A model generated the notes under the pieces. That model worked only from the letters and a program-made list of their open reading frames with translations, ran no database searches and had not been told where the DNA came from. DNA of 44,737 nucleotides from RGIG4708 sp045633845 (GTDB lineage Bacteria; Bacillota; Clostridia; UMGS1810): NCBI GenBank assembly GCA_045633845.1, contig JAZQZC010000029.1, forward strand, positions 1-44,737, read 5' to 3'. Positions 32,985 through 40,244 of the stretch are shown piece by piece (the first letter of the stretch is position 1; the number at the start of each line of letters is the position of its first letter). The position numbers and the translations under genes are program-made.

Positions 32985-34379
32985 TTATACAATATGGAAG
33001 CCCTCTGACATTACGCATCTGCGCTGACGTGTAAAGGATCGCGCGCTTGTAATACCCTCACCTGTAGGGCCTGCGATTGTAAAGGTTGTGTGACCCTCGC
33101 CGCCTGCACCGATACCTGCGTATGACGGAGCATTTTTTACAAAGATTGTTGTTTCAACCTCTCTTGCAAATTTGGTAAGTCTGTCTACATTGAGTGAGTG
33201 AATGTGTGCAGAATGTCTGTTGCCATGCTCTGCTTTAACAGCTAGGTCAATTGCTTGGTCGATGTTTGCAACGCGTACAATTGGGAGAATTGGCATCATC
33301 ATTTCTACCTGAACAAAAGGATGGTTGAAATCTGTTTCACAAATAATAAGTCTTGGGTCTGCATCTATGCCAATTTCTTTAAGGAACAGACTAGCGTTTT
33401 TGCCAACCCATTTTTTATTAATGCCGTACTTGCCGTCTTTGTTAACAAGGCAGAACTCCATAATTTTGTCTCTCTGCTCATTTGTAACCAGGTAAGCACC
33501 GCTTTTTGTCATATTTGCAATAAGCTCGTCTGCAATACTTGAAATTGCAAAGCACTCTTTTTCGGCAATACACGGGAGATTGTTGTCAAAGCTTGCGCCG
33601 AGAACTATATCCTTTGCTGCCTTTGCAATGTTTGCAGTTTCGTCAACAATAACAGGTGGGTTACCTGCGCCTGCGCCGATTGCTTTTTTACCCGAGGACA
33701 AAAGCATTTTTACAACGCCGGGACCGCCTGTTGCAACAAGCATTTTAACTATTGGCGAGTTAACCATCTCATTTGATGTATCCATTGTAGGCTTTTTAAC
33801 CGAAACAACAAGGTTTTCGGGGCCACCTGCAGCAAGAATTGCTCTGTTTACAAGGTCTACTGCGTAGTTTGCAACCCTGCATGCATTGGGGTGAGGGTTA
33901 AACACTACTGCATTACCGCCTGCAATCATACCGATTGAGTTACAGATAACTGTTTCGGACGGGTTGGTTGAGGGGGTAATTGAGCCAATTACGCCAAAAG
34001 GAGCCATTTCGATAAGGGTAAGACCATCGTCACCTGTTTTAACCTTTGGCTCTAAATCCTCGGTACCGGGAGTTTTGTTTGCAACAAGCTGATGCTTGAT
34101 AATTTTGTCCTCAACTCTGCCCATACCTGTTTCTTCTACGCCCATTTCTGCCATAATGCCCGCTTCCTCTAAGGTGAGCTTGCGGATATTTTCTATCATT
34201 TTTTCTCTCTGGGCAACAGAGTAATCTCTGTACTGCCTGTACGCCTTGCCCACTGCCTCAAGAGCTTCGGTCATGGTGTCAAACACGCCCTTCTGACTGC
34301 CAGATGCACTGACAGCACCTTTGCTTTCAAGTGTTTTTATAACACTTGCAACAATCTGATTTATATACTGTTCATTCAT
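32985..34379 (-). CDS. pduP: CoA-acylating propionaldehyde dehydrogenase (PduP/EutE type)
   Basis: This 464-residue NAD-dependent dehydrogenase oxidises propionaldehyde to propionyl-CoA. The catalytic Cys lies in FDNNLPCIAEKE. Substrate and cofactor motifs include GVIGSITPSTNP and GAGNPPVIVDETA. Residues 2-18 (NEQYINQIVASVIKTLE) form an amphipathic encapsulation helix, separated from the core by a Ser/Gly linker. The ATG at 34379 lies eight bases after GAGGTG; a TTG two codons upstream is less likely. It lies between pduT and the long-linker BMC-T gene. Confidence 0.95.
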   Translation of the reverse strand: MNEQYINQIVASVIKTLESKGAVSASGSQKGVFDTMTEALEAVGKAYRQYRDYSVAQREKMIENIRKLTLEEAGIMAEMGVEETGMGRVEDKIIKHQLVANKTPGTEDLEPKVKTGDDGLTLIEMAPFGVIGSITPSTNPSETVICNSIGMIAGGNAVVFNPHPNACRVANYAVDLVNRAILAAGGPENLVVSVKKPTMDTSNEMVNSPIVKMLVATGGPGVVKMLLSSGKKAIGAGAGNPPVIVDETANIAKAAKDIVLGASFDNNLPCIAEKECFAISSIADELIANMTKSGAYLVTNEQRDKIMEFCLVNKDGKYGINKKWVGKNASLFLKEIGIDADPRLIICETDFNHPFVQVEMMMPILPIVRVANIDQAIDLAVKAEHGNRHSAHIHSLNVDRLTKFAREVETTIFVKNAPSYAGIGAGGEGHTTFTIAGPTGEGITSARSFTRQRRCVMSEGFHIV

Positions 34380-34399
34380 TGTCAAAACACCTCAATCTA

Positions 34400-34948
34400 T
34401 TACAAAATAGTTTTCCACATTTTCATATCGGGATTTGCTATTACAGAGCTGTCAAGGAACATTGAAGTTTCTTTAAGGTCTGATTTTACTTTTTCCACCG
34501 CTGCAGTAACTGCCGCAACCTCGCCTGTCATAAGCAGATATGATTTGCCGCACATACCCTTTGCGATGCGCATTTCAATAAGGTCAACAAGAGATGTCTT
34601 TGCGGCAACGTCTGCTGCTACAATTATAGATGCAGCAGAATATGTTTCGATTACGCCCAGAGCTCTCGGATTTTCAACCTCTGTGGTGCCATATATTGCG
34701 GGGAATATTGCTTCGTGTGGGTTGCCAAGCACAAAGCTGTCTATAAGCTTGTCGGGATGCTGAGCCTTGCTGTTGTCTACTGCTGCTCTTACCGCACTCA
34801 AATCACCGCTTATTAACACTATGTATTTACCGGGACAAACAACCTCTGCCTCCAGCAGTTCAACTTCTGCGGTTTTTACCATTGTATCAGCTGCCTGTAT
34901 ACCTGTTGCAACCGTCAGATATTCTACCATTGCTATTGCTTTTGACAT
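34400..34948 (-). CDS. pduT: PduT-like BMC-T shell protein with probable 4Fe-4S site
   Basis: This 182-residue tandem BMC protein resembles Salmonella PduT. It contains the VVCPGKYIVL segment, where the Cys at about residue 38 binds a 4Fe-4S cluster at the trimer pore in PduT. The second domain starts ALGVIETYSAASIIVAAD. PduT is thought to pass electrons across the shell to or from PduS. Its start codon overlaps the pduS stop (TGATG), so the two are probably translationally coupled. No B12-dependent enzyme is present, so the electrons likely serve another need. Confidence 0.93.
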   Translation of the reverse strand: MSKAIAMVEYLTVATGIQAADTMVKTAEVELLEAEVVCPGKYIVLISGDLSAVRAAVDNSKAQHPDKLIDSFVLGNPHEAIFPAIYGTTEVENPRALGVIETYSAASIIVAADVAAKTSLVDLIEMRIAKGMCGKSYLLMTGEVAAVTAAVEKVKSDLKETSMFLDSSVIANPDMKMWKTIL

Positions 34949-36285
34949 CAGCTTTTACCTCCTGATTTTTTTACAATAATATATGTATCCGTTACCGAAG
35001 TAACTGTTCCGTCTATTGACGAGTGGATGCCTGCACCAAGCTTTTCGCCCGGGGTGGCAACAAGCTGACCTGCAGCAACCTTGTCCTTTACCTTTACAAC
35101 AGGTGTGCAAGCCGGGCCTATATGCTGACTGAGCATAATTTTAACTTCACCGGGAAGTATTTCATCCTCAATAAACTTTGCACCTATGTTGTACTTTGTA
35201 AGACCAAGCCTTGCAATAAGGCGGTGCATAGGTACCTTTTTATAATCACGGTCAGATAAAACACCTTTAAATTCAGGTATTTCGGCTCTGACACCTTTTT
35301 TGCGAAGCTCATCCTTTGCAACGCCTATAAGAGTCCGCGGAGACAAATCCTGGGGACAGGCGTACAATTCACAAAGGCCGCACTGTGAGCAAAATGCAGA
35401 ATTGATTACTGCTTTTATGTCGCTGTCCATACCCTTTGATACTGCTCTCATAAATTTGTGAGGCTCTATTGGGTAGCCAAGCACGTTTCGTGAGCACAAA
35501 TCTGTGCAGGAGCGGCACTGGCAGCAAGCACTCATTGCTCTTGCTATGTTAATGCGTGTTTTTGTTTTGCGTTTTAATACAACGGGGTGGTCGCTTGGAA
35601 GCACCAAAATTGCGTTGCTTGTTTTGGTAACAACATCATTTTCACTTACAAGGCGTCCTGTCATTACACCGCCGCCGATATAATCAAAATTTTTTACTGT
35701 TTCACCACCGGCAAGCTTTACAACATCCTTGTACTTCATACCAAGTGGTGCTTTTACCATAACAGGGGTTTTAACCTCCCCTGCAACAACTATGTATTTG
35801 TGGGTAACGCCTTTGCCGACTGTTATTGCAAAATATGTGTTGAGCATTGTTTCAACATTATATACAATAACTCCCTCGGATATAGGCAAATTACCAGGCT
35901 TTACTATTCTGCCGGTTGTTTCATATATAGTTACTATTTCGTCTCCTGCGGGATATATTTCGGGCAGGAGTGATATAGTTGTATTCTTAAATTCGGGTAA
36001 ATAAAAGTTTACTGCATCTATTGCGTTTTTATATTCGGGCTTAACGGCAATAATAACCTGTTTTGCATCGAGAGCAGCCCTTACACATTCAAGTGCAGTT
36101 AATATTTCTTTTGCAAAATTTGCAAGAAGTTGTCTGTGAAGATTAAAAAGAGGCTCACACTCTGCGCAGTTGAGCACAATAGTGTCTGCTCTTTTGTCAA
36201 GCTTTGCATAGGAAGGAAAGCCCGCACCGCCGGCACCGACTATTCCGGAATTTTTCATAATTTCAACTAAAGATGGCAATTCCAT
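34948..36285 (-). CDS. pduS: PduS-like RnfC-type flavin/iron-sulfur protein
   Basis: This 445-residue protein has an N-terminal RnfC-like flavin/NADH region (NSGIVGAGGAGFPSYAKL, LNCAECEPLFN). A SLBB domain, two ferredoxin-like cluster motifs (CCQCRSCTDLC and CSQCGLCELYACP) and a biotinyl/lipoyl-like C-terminal part follow. PduS reduces cobalamin in B12-dependent Pdu systems. This locus has a glycyl-radical dehydratase instead. I infer it feeds electrons to the activase or balances NADH. Its ribosome binding site lies in the last codons of BMC-P. Confidence 0.93.
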   Translation of the reverse strand: MELPSLVEIMKNSGIVGAGGAGFPSYAKLDKRADTIVLNCAECEPLFNLHRQLLANFAKEILTALECVRAALDAKQVIIAVKPEYKNAIDAVNFYLPEFKNTTISLLPEIYPAGDEIVTIYETTGRIVKPGNLPISEGVIVYNVETMLNTYFAITVGKGVTHKYIVVAGEVKTPVMVKAPLGMKYKDVVKLAGGETVKNFDYIGGGVMTGRLVSENDVVTKTSNAILVLPSDHPVVLKRKTKTRINIARAMSACCQCRSCTDLCSRNVLGYPIEPHKFMRAVSKGMDSDIKAVINSAFCSQCGLCELYACPQDLSPRTLIGVAKDELRKKGVRAEIPEFKGVLSDRDYKKVPMHRLIARLGLTKYNIGAKFIEDEILPGEVKIMLSQHIGPACTPVVKVKDKVAAGQLVATPGEKLGAGIHSSIDGTVTSVTDTYIIVKKSGGKS

Positions 36286-36291
36286 TTGATT

Positions 36292-36558
36292 TTACTCCAT
36301 TCCTGATCCATCATCAACGATACCAACAATTGCGGCATCTACAGGGGCATTCTCATTACCTGTGCCTATCCGTGCTGCACTGCCCATTGCCACAAGCACA
36401 ATTTCGCCTATACCTGCACCGACATTGTCTGTAGCCACAAGTCTTGATTTAGCATAAAGCATACTATCAAGAGGTTCTACTATCATAAATTTGTTACCGA
36501 TGAGGGCTTCGTTTTTTCGTGTTGATACAACAGAACCAATAACTTTACCAACTATCAT
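36292..36558 (-). CDS. BMC-P pentameric vertex protein (EutN/CcmL family)
   Basis: This 88-residue protein is of normal EutN/CcmL length. It starts MIVGKVIGSVVSTRKNEAL, has the conserved AGIGEIVLVAMGSAAR block, and ends with DAAIVGIVDDG. Pentamers of this family close the twelve vertices of the shell. It is the only pentamer gene in the window, and it follows a highly structured stretch (36601-36786) that may lower its expression relative to the hexamer genes upstream. Confidence 0.95.
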   Translation of the reverse strand: MIVGKVIGSVVSTRKNEALIGNKFMIVEPLDSMLYAKSRLVATDNVGAGIGEIVLVAMGSAARIGTGNENAPVDAAIVGIVDDGSGME

Positions 36559-36600
36559 TATGATTCATCCTTTCTCTGAAATCATATTGGGTTGTGTTAT

Positions 36601-36632
36601 AGGAGGCGTAAATAGTATTTTTTACACCTCCT
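36601..36632 (-). promoter_or_regulatory. Hairpin in the BMC-P leader
   Basis: AGGAGGCGTAAA and TTTACACCTCCT form a 12-base stem with one mismatch around a seven-to-eight-base loop, 43 bases before the BMC-P start. No T tail follows on the minus strand, so it is more likely a processing or translation element than a terminator. Confidence 0.5.
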
Positions 36633-36641
36633 TCTCCGAGA

Positions 36642-36786
36642 GGTAGAAAAAAGTTTTGGAACGGACAAACCGAACCAAAGCATTGGCTTTGGGTTACCCG
36701 AAGTCGTATGTGATACTCCAAGAGGTGAGGTTTGTTCGTAGCATAAAGGAATTATCCTTTTTGCGGTCCAAAAGCTTTTTTCTACC
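36642..36786 (-). repeat. 145-nt multibranched palindromic element between BMC-H and BMC-P
   Basis: Outer arms 36642-36660 and 36767-36786 pair over 19 bases with one bulge. Inside, ACGGACAAACC/GGTTTGTTCGT (36661-36671, 36729-36739) pairs with one mismatch. It encloses CCAAAGC/GCTTTGG (36675-36692) and GTAT/ATAC (36706-36716). AAAGGA/TCCTTT (36745-36760) stands apart. The minus strand stays open for about 68 codons (36597-36803), but I recognise no protein. It may be a structured RNA, an expression attenuator or a MITE-like repeat. Confidence 0.65.
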
Positions 36787-36809
36787 CCGTAAGTTAAACA
36801 CAAACCAAA

Positions 36810-37226
36810 TTATTTAATTGCAGGGAGAATCTTCTCAACGTCTGCATGTGGTCTTGGGATAACGTGTACTGCAACGAGTTCACCAAGCTTGCCTGCAGCA
36901 GATGAACCGGCTTCTGTAGCAGCTTTAACAGCACCAACATCGCCTCTAACCATTACGCTTACAAGTCCTGAACCGATTTTTTCTGTTCCAACCAATTCAA
37001 CATTTGCAGCCTTGAGCATTGCATCAGCAGCTTCGATTGCAGCTACCAAGCCTCTTGTTTCTACCATACCGAGTGCTTCCTGAGCCATTTTTACTTCCTC
37101 CTTAATTATTTTTGGTTGAACTGCCTCTGCTTTTGCAGCCTGCGGATTTGGAGCAGCAGGTTTTGCAGCAGTTCTTTTTTTTGCAGGTGCTTTTGCCCCT
37201 GTTTTTTTTGTTTCTTTTTCAGCCAT
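36810..37226 (-). CDS. BMC-H shell protein with Lys/Ala/Pro-rich N-terminal extension
   Basis: The C-terminal 92 residues are a canonical BMC-H hexamer protein (MAQEALGMVETRGLVAAIEA, then KIGSGLVSVMVRGDVGAV). They differ from the neighbour at 37280-37558 at about eight positions. In the same frame an extension of about 46 residues precedes it, rich in Lys, Ala and Pro (KKTGAKAPAKKRTAAKPAAP). A very strong AAGGAGG sits eight bases before the internal ATG at 37088. Two products are therefore possible: a long form from 37226 (or 37253, GTG) and a short form from 37088. The long-form starts have weak ribosome binding sites. The precise start is uncertain. Confidence 0.88.
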   Translation of the reverse strand: MAEKETKKTGAKAPAKKRTAAKPAAPNPQAAKAEAVQPKIIKEEVKMAQEALGMVETRGLVAAIEAADAMLKAANVELVGTEKIGSGLVSVMVRGDVGAVKAATEAGSSAAGKLGELVAVHVIPRPHADVEKILPAIK

Positions 37227-37279
37227 AATTAAATCCATAGCCTTTCTGCCCACACATTAAAATGTGTCTGACTTATGTA

Positions 37280-37558
37280 TTAGTCAAGAACAGGCAATAT
37301 TTTTTCTACGTCTGCGTGTGGTCTTGGAATTACGTGTACAGCAACGAGCTCGCCAAGCTTGCCTGCAGCAGCAGAGCCTGCTTCTGTAGCAGCTTTAACA
37401 GCGCCTACATCGCCTCTAACCATTACGCTTACGAGACCGGAACCGATTTTTTCTGTTCCGATGAGTACAACCTCTGCTGCTTTTACCATTGCATCAGCAG
37501 CTTCAATTGCAGCTACCAAACCTCTTGTTTCTACCATACCGAGTGCTTCTTGTGCCAT
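37280..37558 (-). CDS. pduA: BMC-H hexameric shell protein
   Basis: This 92-residue protein is of the PduA/BMC-H type: MAQEALGMVETRGLVAAIEA, KIGSGLVSVMVRGDVGAV and the ending HVIPRPHADVEKILP. Hexamers tile the shell facets, and the central pore passes small substrates such as 1,2-propanediol. AGGAGG stands before the ATG with the same sequence context as in the neighbouring copy, pointing to a recent tandem duplication. The symbol pduA is by similarity of class; the pore loop reads KIGSGL. Confidence 0.95.
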   Translation of the reverse strand: MAQEALGMVETRGLVAAIEAADAMVKAAEVVLIGTEKIGSGLVSVMVRGDVGAVKAATEAGSAAAGKLGELVAVHVIPRPHADVEKILPVLD

Positions 37559-37590
37559 TTTTATTTCCTCCTAAAAAATATTATACTAAA

Positions 37591-38790
37591 TTATTTATTA
37601 ATAACAACAACTTTGAGACCTGCCATTTTAAGGTTGGTTTCAAGTGCTTCATTAATGTCTTCAAGCGGGAACTCGTGTGTAACGAGTTTTTTGATTGGCA
37701 AGCCAATCGCAATTGCTCTCTTTAAGAAATCAAATGTTGTTGGGTAATCACGTAATGTATAAATCCATGAGCCAACTGTCGTAATTTCTTTAGAGCAAAT
37801 ATCAAAGTGCGGGTTGATTTGTGTTTCACCGCCGTTTACAAAGAAACCAAGCTCACAAAGACCGCCGCCGTTGCGGATAAATTTGTACACATTTGAGTGT
37901 GCAACTGCTGCACCTGTGCACTGGAATGCAAAATCTGCAAGATGTCCGCCAAAGGCAGTTTTAACACCATTTGCAAGTGCTTCAATACCATCAAAATCTT
38001 TAAAGTTAACTGTTGCTTCTGCACCAAGTTCCTTTGCAAAGTCAAGTCGTTTTTGTTCGCCGTCAACTGCAACAATGTGTTCTACACCCATTGTGCGCAG
38101 CATTGCTACACATATAAGACCGATTGGTCCGCAGCCCTGCACAACTACTCTTGAGTTAAACTTAAGAATTCCTGTTGTTTTAGCCCTTTCTACAGCGTGA
38201 ACTAAAACTGCACATGGTTCGATAAGTATTCTCGAATGAAGGTCAAGTTCGGAAACATTGAATATAGTTGAGCCTTTACGGATAACTATATAATCTGCAA
38301 ACCAACCGTTGAGATGAATATCATCATCAGGCAACAAGCCGTAGCATTCTGCCTCTCCAACATTGAGCTTGTTCATATCGTATGTTGCAATTTCAGGGTC
38401 ATTTTTAAAGTTGAGGCAAGTTACAACCTTGTCGCCAACCTTAAGCGGTTTACCTGCACTGTCAAATTTAACATTTTTACCTATTTTAACAATTTCACCT
38501 GTTCCTTCATGACCGAGAACAACAGGAATAAGACCGAATGGATCTCTTTTAAATTCGTGGGCATCTGTACCGCATACACCGCAGCCTTCAACTTTAACAA
38601 GGATATCTTCGTCGCCGAGTTCGGGAATATCAAACTCTTTGATATCGAAGTGACCGAGCTCTGTAAGAACTGCTGCTTTTGCTTTTGTAGGTATTGCACC
38701 GCATGATGCAGATGAACCGCTGTTGCATCCGCCATCCTGCATGCCTGCAATGACCGAACGCACGATTGCTTCAATTTCTGCATTGTTCAT
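37591..38790 (-). CDS. Zinc-type alcohol dehydrogenase with encapsulation peptide
   Basis: This 399-residue medium-chain dehydrogenase has catalytic zinc ligands in GCGVCGTDAHEF and GHEGTGEIVKIG and a Rossmann motif VVQGCGPIGLICVAM. The four-cysteine structural zinc loop is not apparent. Residues 2-17 (NNAEIEAIVRSVIAGM) are an amphipathic encapsulation helix, followed by a Gly/Ser/Cys linker. It probably regenerates NAD+ by reducing propionaldehyde, and possibly lactaldehyde, in the lumen. It replaces the iron-type PduQ of Salmonella. The start has AGGAGA that lies within the last codons of the preceding gene. Confidence 0.92.
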   Translation of the reverse strand: MNNAEIEAIVRSVIAGMQDGGCNSGSSASCGAIPTKAKAAVLTELGHFDIKEFDIPELGDEDILVKVEGCGVCGTDAHEFKRDPFGLIPVVLGHEGTGEIVKIGKNVKFDSAGKPLKVGDKVVTCLNFKNDPEIATYDMNKLNVGEAECYGLLPDDDIHLNGWFADYIVIRKGSTIFNVSELDLHSRILIEPCAVLVHAVERAKTTGILKFNSRVVVQGCGPIGLICVAMLRTMGVEHIVAVDGEQKRLDFAKELGAEATVNFKDFDGIEALANGVKTAFGGHLADFAFQCTGAAVAHSNVYKFIRNGGGLCELGFFVNGGETQINPHFDICSKEITTVGSWIYTLRDYPTTFDFLKRAIAIGLPIKKLVTHEFPLEDINEALETNLKMAGLKVVVINK

Positions 38791-38791
38791 T

Positions 38792-39283
38792 TCAAATCTC
38801 TCCTTTCATTATTTCGGGAAGGATTGATGCACCATAAGCAGAAAGCTCAGTATCCTGTTCCTCGCTTCCGCCGCTTACACCAAGGCCTCCTATTATTTTA
38901 CCATTATATACAAGGGGATCGCCTCCACCAAATATAACAATTTGTCCTCCGTTGGTAAACTGTATACCATACAGAGACTGACCGGGATTAGACAAGCCCT
39001 TGAGCTTTATGGTTGACATTTTTAGTGCAACTACTGTGTACGCTTTGTTAAGTGCCACATCGTAGCTTGCAATATATGAGTCATCCATACACTCTATTGC
39101 AACGGGGCGAGCTGCAGCATTGCTTACTGCAACAACTGCTTTTACTCCCATTTGCGCAGCCTTTTGCTCTACCCTTTCGATAAGGCGCTTTGCCTTGGCA
39201 AGAGTTATTGATTGGGTATTGCTTGCCTGCTGCATCTGAGATACAACGTCTGTCACAATTTTTGATATTGTGTTGTTATCCAT
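38792..39283 (-). CDS. HbpS/GlcG-like (PduO C-terminal domain) protein with targeting helix
   Basis: This 163-residue protein has a core like the heme-binding GlcG/HbpS family (DUF336), with ITLAKAKRLIERVEQKAAQMG and GGDPLVYNGKIIGGLGVSGG. The N-terminal residues 2-17 (DNNTISKIVTDVVSQM) resemble the encapsulation helices of neighbouring enzymes. In PduO this domain is fused to an adenosyltransferase, which is missing here. Its role in BMCs is unclear; heme, flavin or cofactor binding has been suggested for relatives. The ATG at 39283 has GGTGAT four bases upstream; a TTG at 39298 is less likely. Confidence 0.87.
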   Translation of the reverse strand: MDNNTISKIVTDVVSQMQQASNTQSITLAKAKRLIERVEQKAAQMGVKAVVAVSNAAARPVAIECMDDSYIASYDVALNKAYTVVALKMSTIKLKGLSNPGQSLYGIQFTNGGQIVIFGGGDPLVYNGKIIGGLGVSGGSEEQDTELSAYGASILPEIMKGEI

Positions 39284-39298
39284 ATGTATCACCAACAA

Positions 39299-40120
39299 TT
39301 ATTTGTTACGCATTGCTTCCATTACTCTTTTGGTAATCTGTTCAACAAGGTCGCTGTCAACACCACCGTCAAGAGGGTTTGTGTTTGCCTGTGAGCAGCT
39401 TGGAACACCGCATGTGTGGCAACTAACTTTACCATTTTTAGCATTTGGGCAAAGGTTTGCAGGGTGCTTGCCTGTCATACCAAACTGACGTCTGATTTCG
39501 TAAAGGCGTTTAACCTGTTCGTCAGTAAATTCTTTTGGACCGCCGAGAGCTCTTGCATTGTACAAAAGCTGTGCATAAAACTCAAGTGATTCCATTTTAT
39601 GATATGCTGCAATAAGTGAATCAGAGTATGAAAGAGCACCATGGTTTGCAAGAAGAACAGCATCAAAATATGGGAGATACTTTTCAACTGCATCAGGGAT
39701 TTCCTCTGTTGAAGGTGTGCCGTATTCGGCAATCGGAACGCAGCCAAGTGCAATAACAGCTTCAGGCATAATTGGCTGTGTGAGCGGAATGCCCGCAATT
39801 GCAAAGCTTGTTGCATAAATAGGATGTGCATGCACAACTGATTTTACATCCGGTCTGTGCTTGTAAACGCGAAGGTGCATTTTAATTTCGGATGAAGGTC
39901 TGAAATTACCATTTGCCGAAATTACATTGCCTTCACCATCAATCTTACAAATGTATTCGGGAGTCATAAAGCCTTTGCTTACTCCTGTTGGTGTGCAAAG
40001 AAATTCGTTTTCACCGATTTTTACCGAAATGTTACCGTCGTTGGCAGCAACCATTCCGCGGTCGTAAATTCTTTTACCGATTTCGCATATTTGCTTTTTA
40101 ATTTCAAATTCATTTACCAT
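39299..40120 (-). CDS. fucA: Class II L-fuculose/rhamnulose-1-phosphate aldolase with C-terminal targeting tail
   Basis: This 273-residue zinc aldolase of the FucA/RhaD-like class II family has AANDGNISVKIGENEF, the phosphate-binding PTGVSKGFM, the metal-binding HAHPIYATSFA and the ANHGALSY block. It cleaves fuculose or rhamnulose 1-phosphate to DHAP and L-lactaldehyde. A C-terminal extension of about 50 residues contains four Cys (CHTCGVPSC and others) and ends in an amphipathic helix (DLVEQITKRVMEAM), a C-terminal encapsulation peptide. A strong promoter lies upstream and AAGGAGA precedes the ATG. Which sugar phosphate it prefers cannot be told from sequence. Confidence 0.93.
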   Translation of the reverse strand: MVNEFEIKKQICEIGKRIYDRGMVAANDGNISVKIGENEFLCTPTGVSKGFMTPEYICKIDGEGNVISANGNFRPSSEIKMHLRVYKHRPDVKSVVHAHPIYATSFAIAGIPLTQPIMPEAVIALGCVPIAEYGTPSTEEIPDAVEKYLPYFDAVLLANHGALSYSDSLIAAYHKMESLEFYAQLLYNARALGGPKEFTDEQVKRLYEIRRQFGMTGKHPANLCPNAKNGKVSCHTCGVPSCSQANTNPLDGGVDSDLVEQITKRVMEAMRNK

Positions 40121-40175
40121 ATCAATTTCTCCTTTATATTAAGTATAAAAAATAAACATTCTTAACCTATATATC

Positions 40176-40204
40176 ATTGTATCACAAACAACGACATAAG
40201 TCAA
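40176..40204 (-). promoter_or_regulatory. Internal promoter of the BMC locus, before the aldolase
   Basis: On the minus strand TTGACT, a 17-base spacer and TACAAT, with an extended TG before the -10. Upstream lies a T/A-tract run (GTTTTTCTTTGTTTTTG in plus orientation, 40217-40233) like the one upstream of the dehydratase promoter. It could carry a DeoR-family operator. It gives the aldolase and shell genes a start independent of the dehydratase unit. Confidence 0.75.
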
Positions 40205-40244
40205 CACATTTTTCTGCGTTTTTCTTTGTTTTTGTGAGTTTTTG

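Noticed and set aside
34948..36285. Cobalamin riboswitch control of the pduS region
   Set aside because: The gene follows BMC-P by six bases, and no B12-box-like sequence is seen upstream.
36597..36803. A 68-codon open frame across the structured BMC interval
   Set aside because: It overlaps the helices throughout, has no ribosome binding site, and looks like a by-product of a conserved nucleotide structure rather than a protein.
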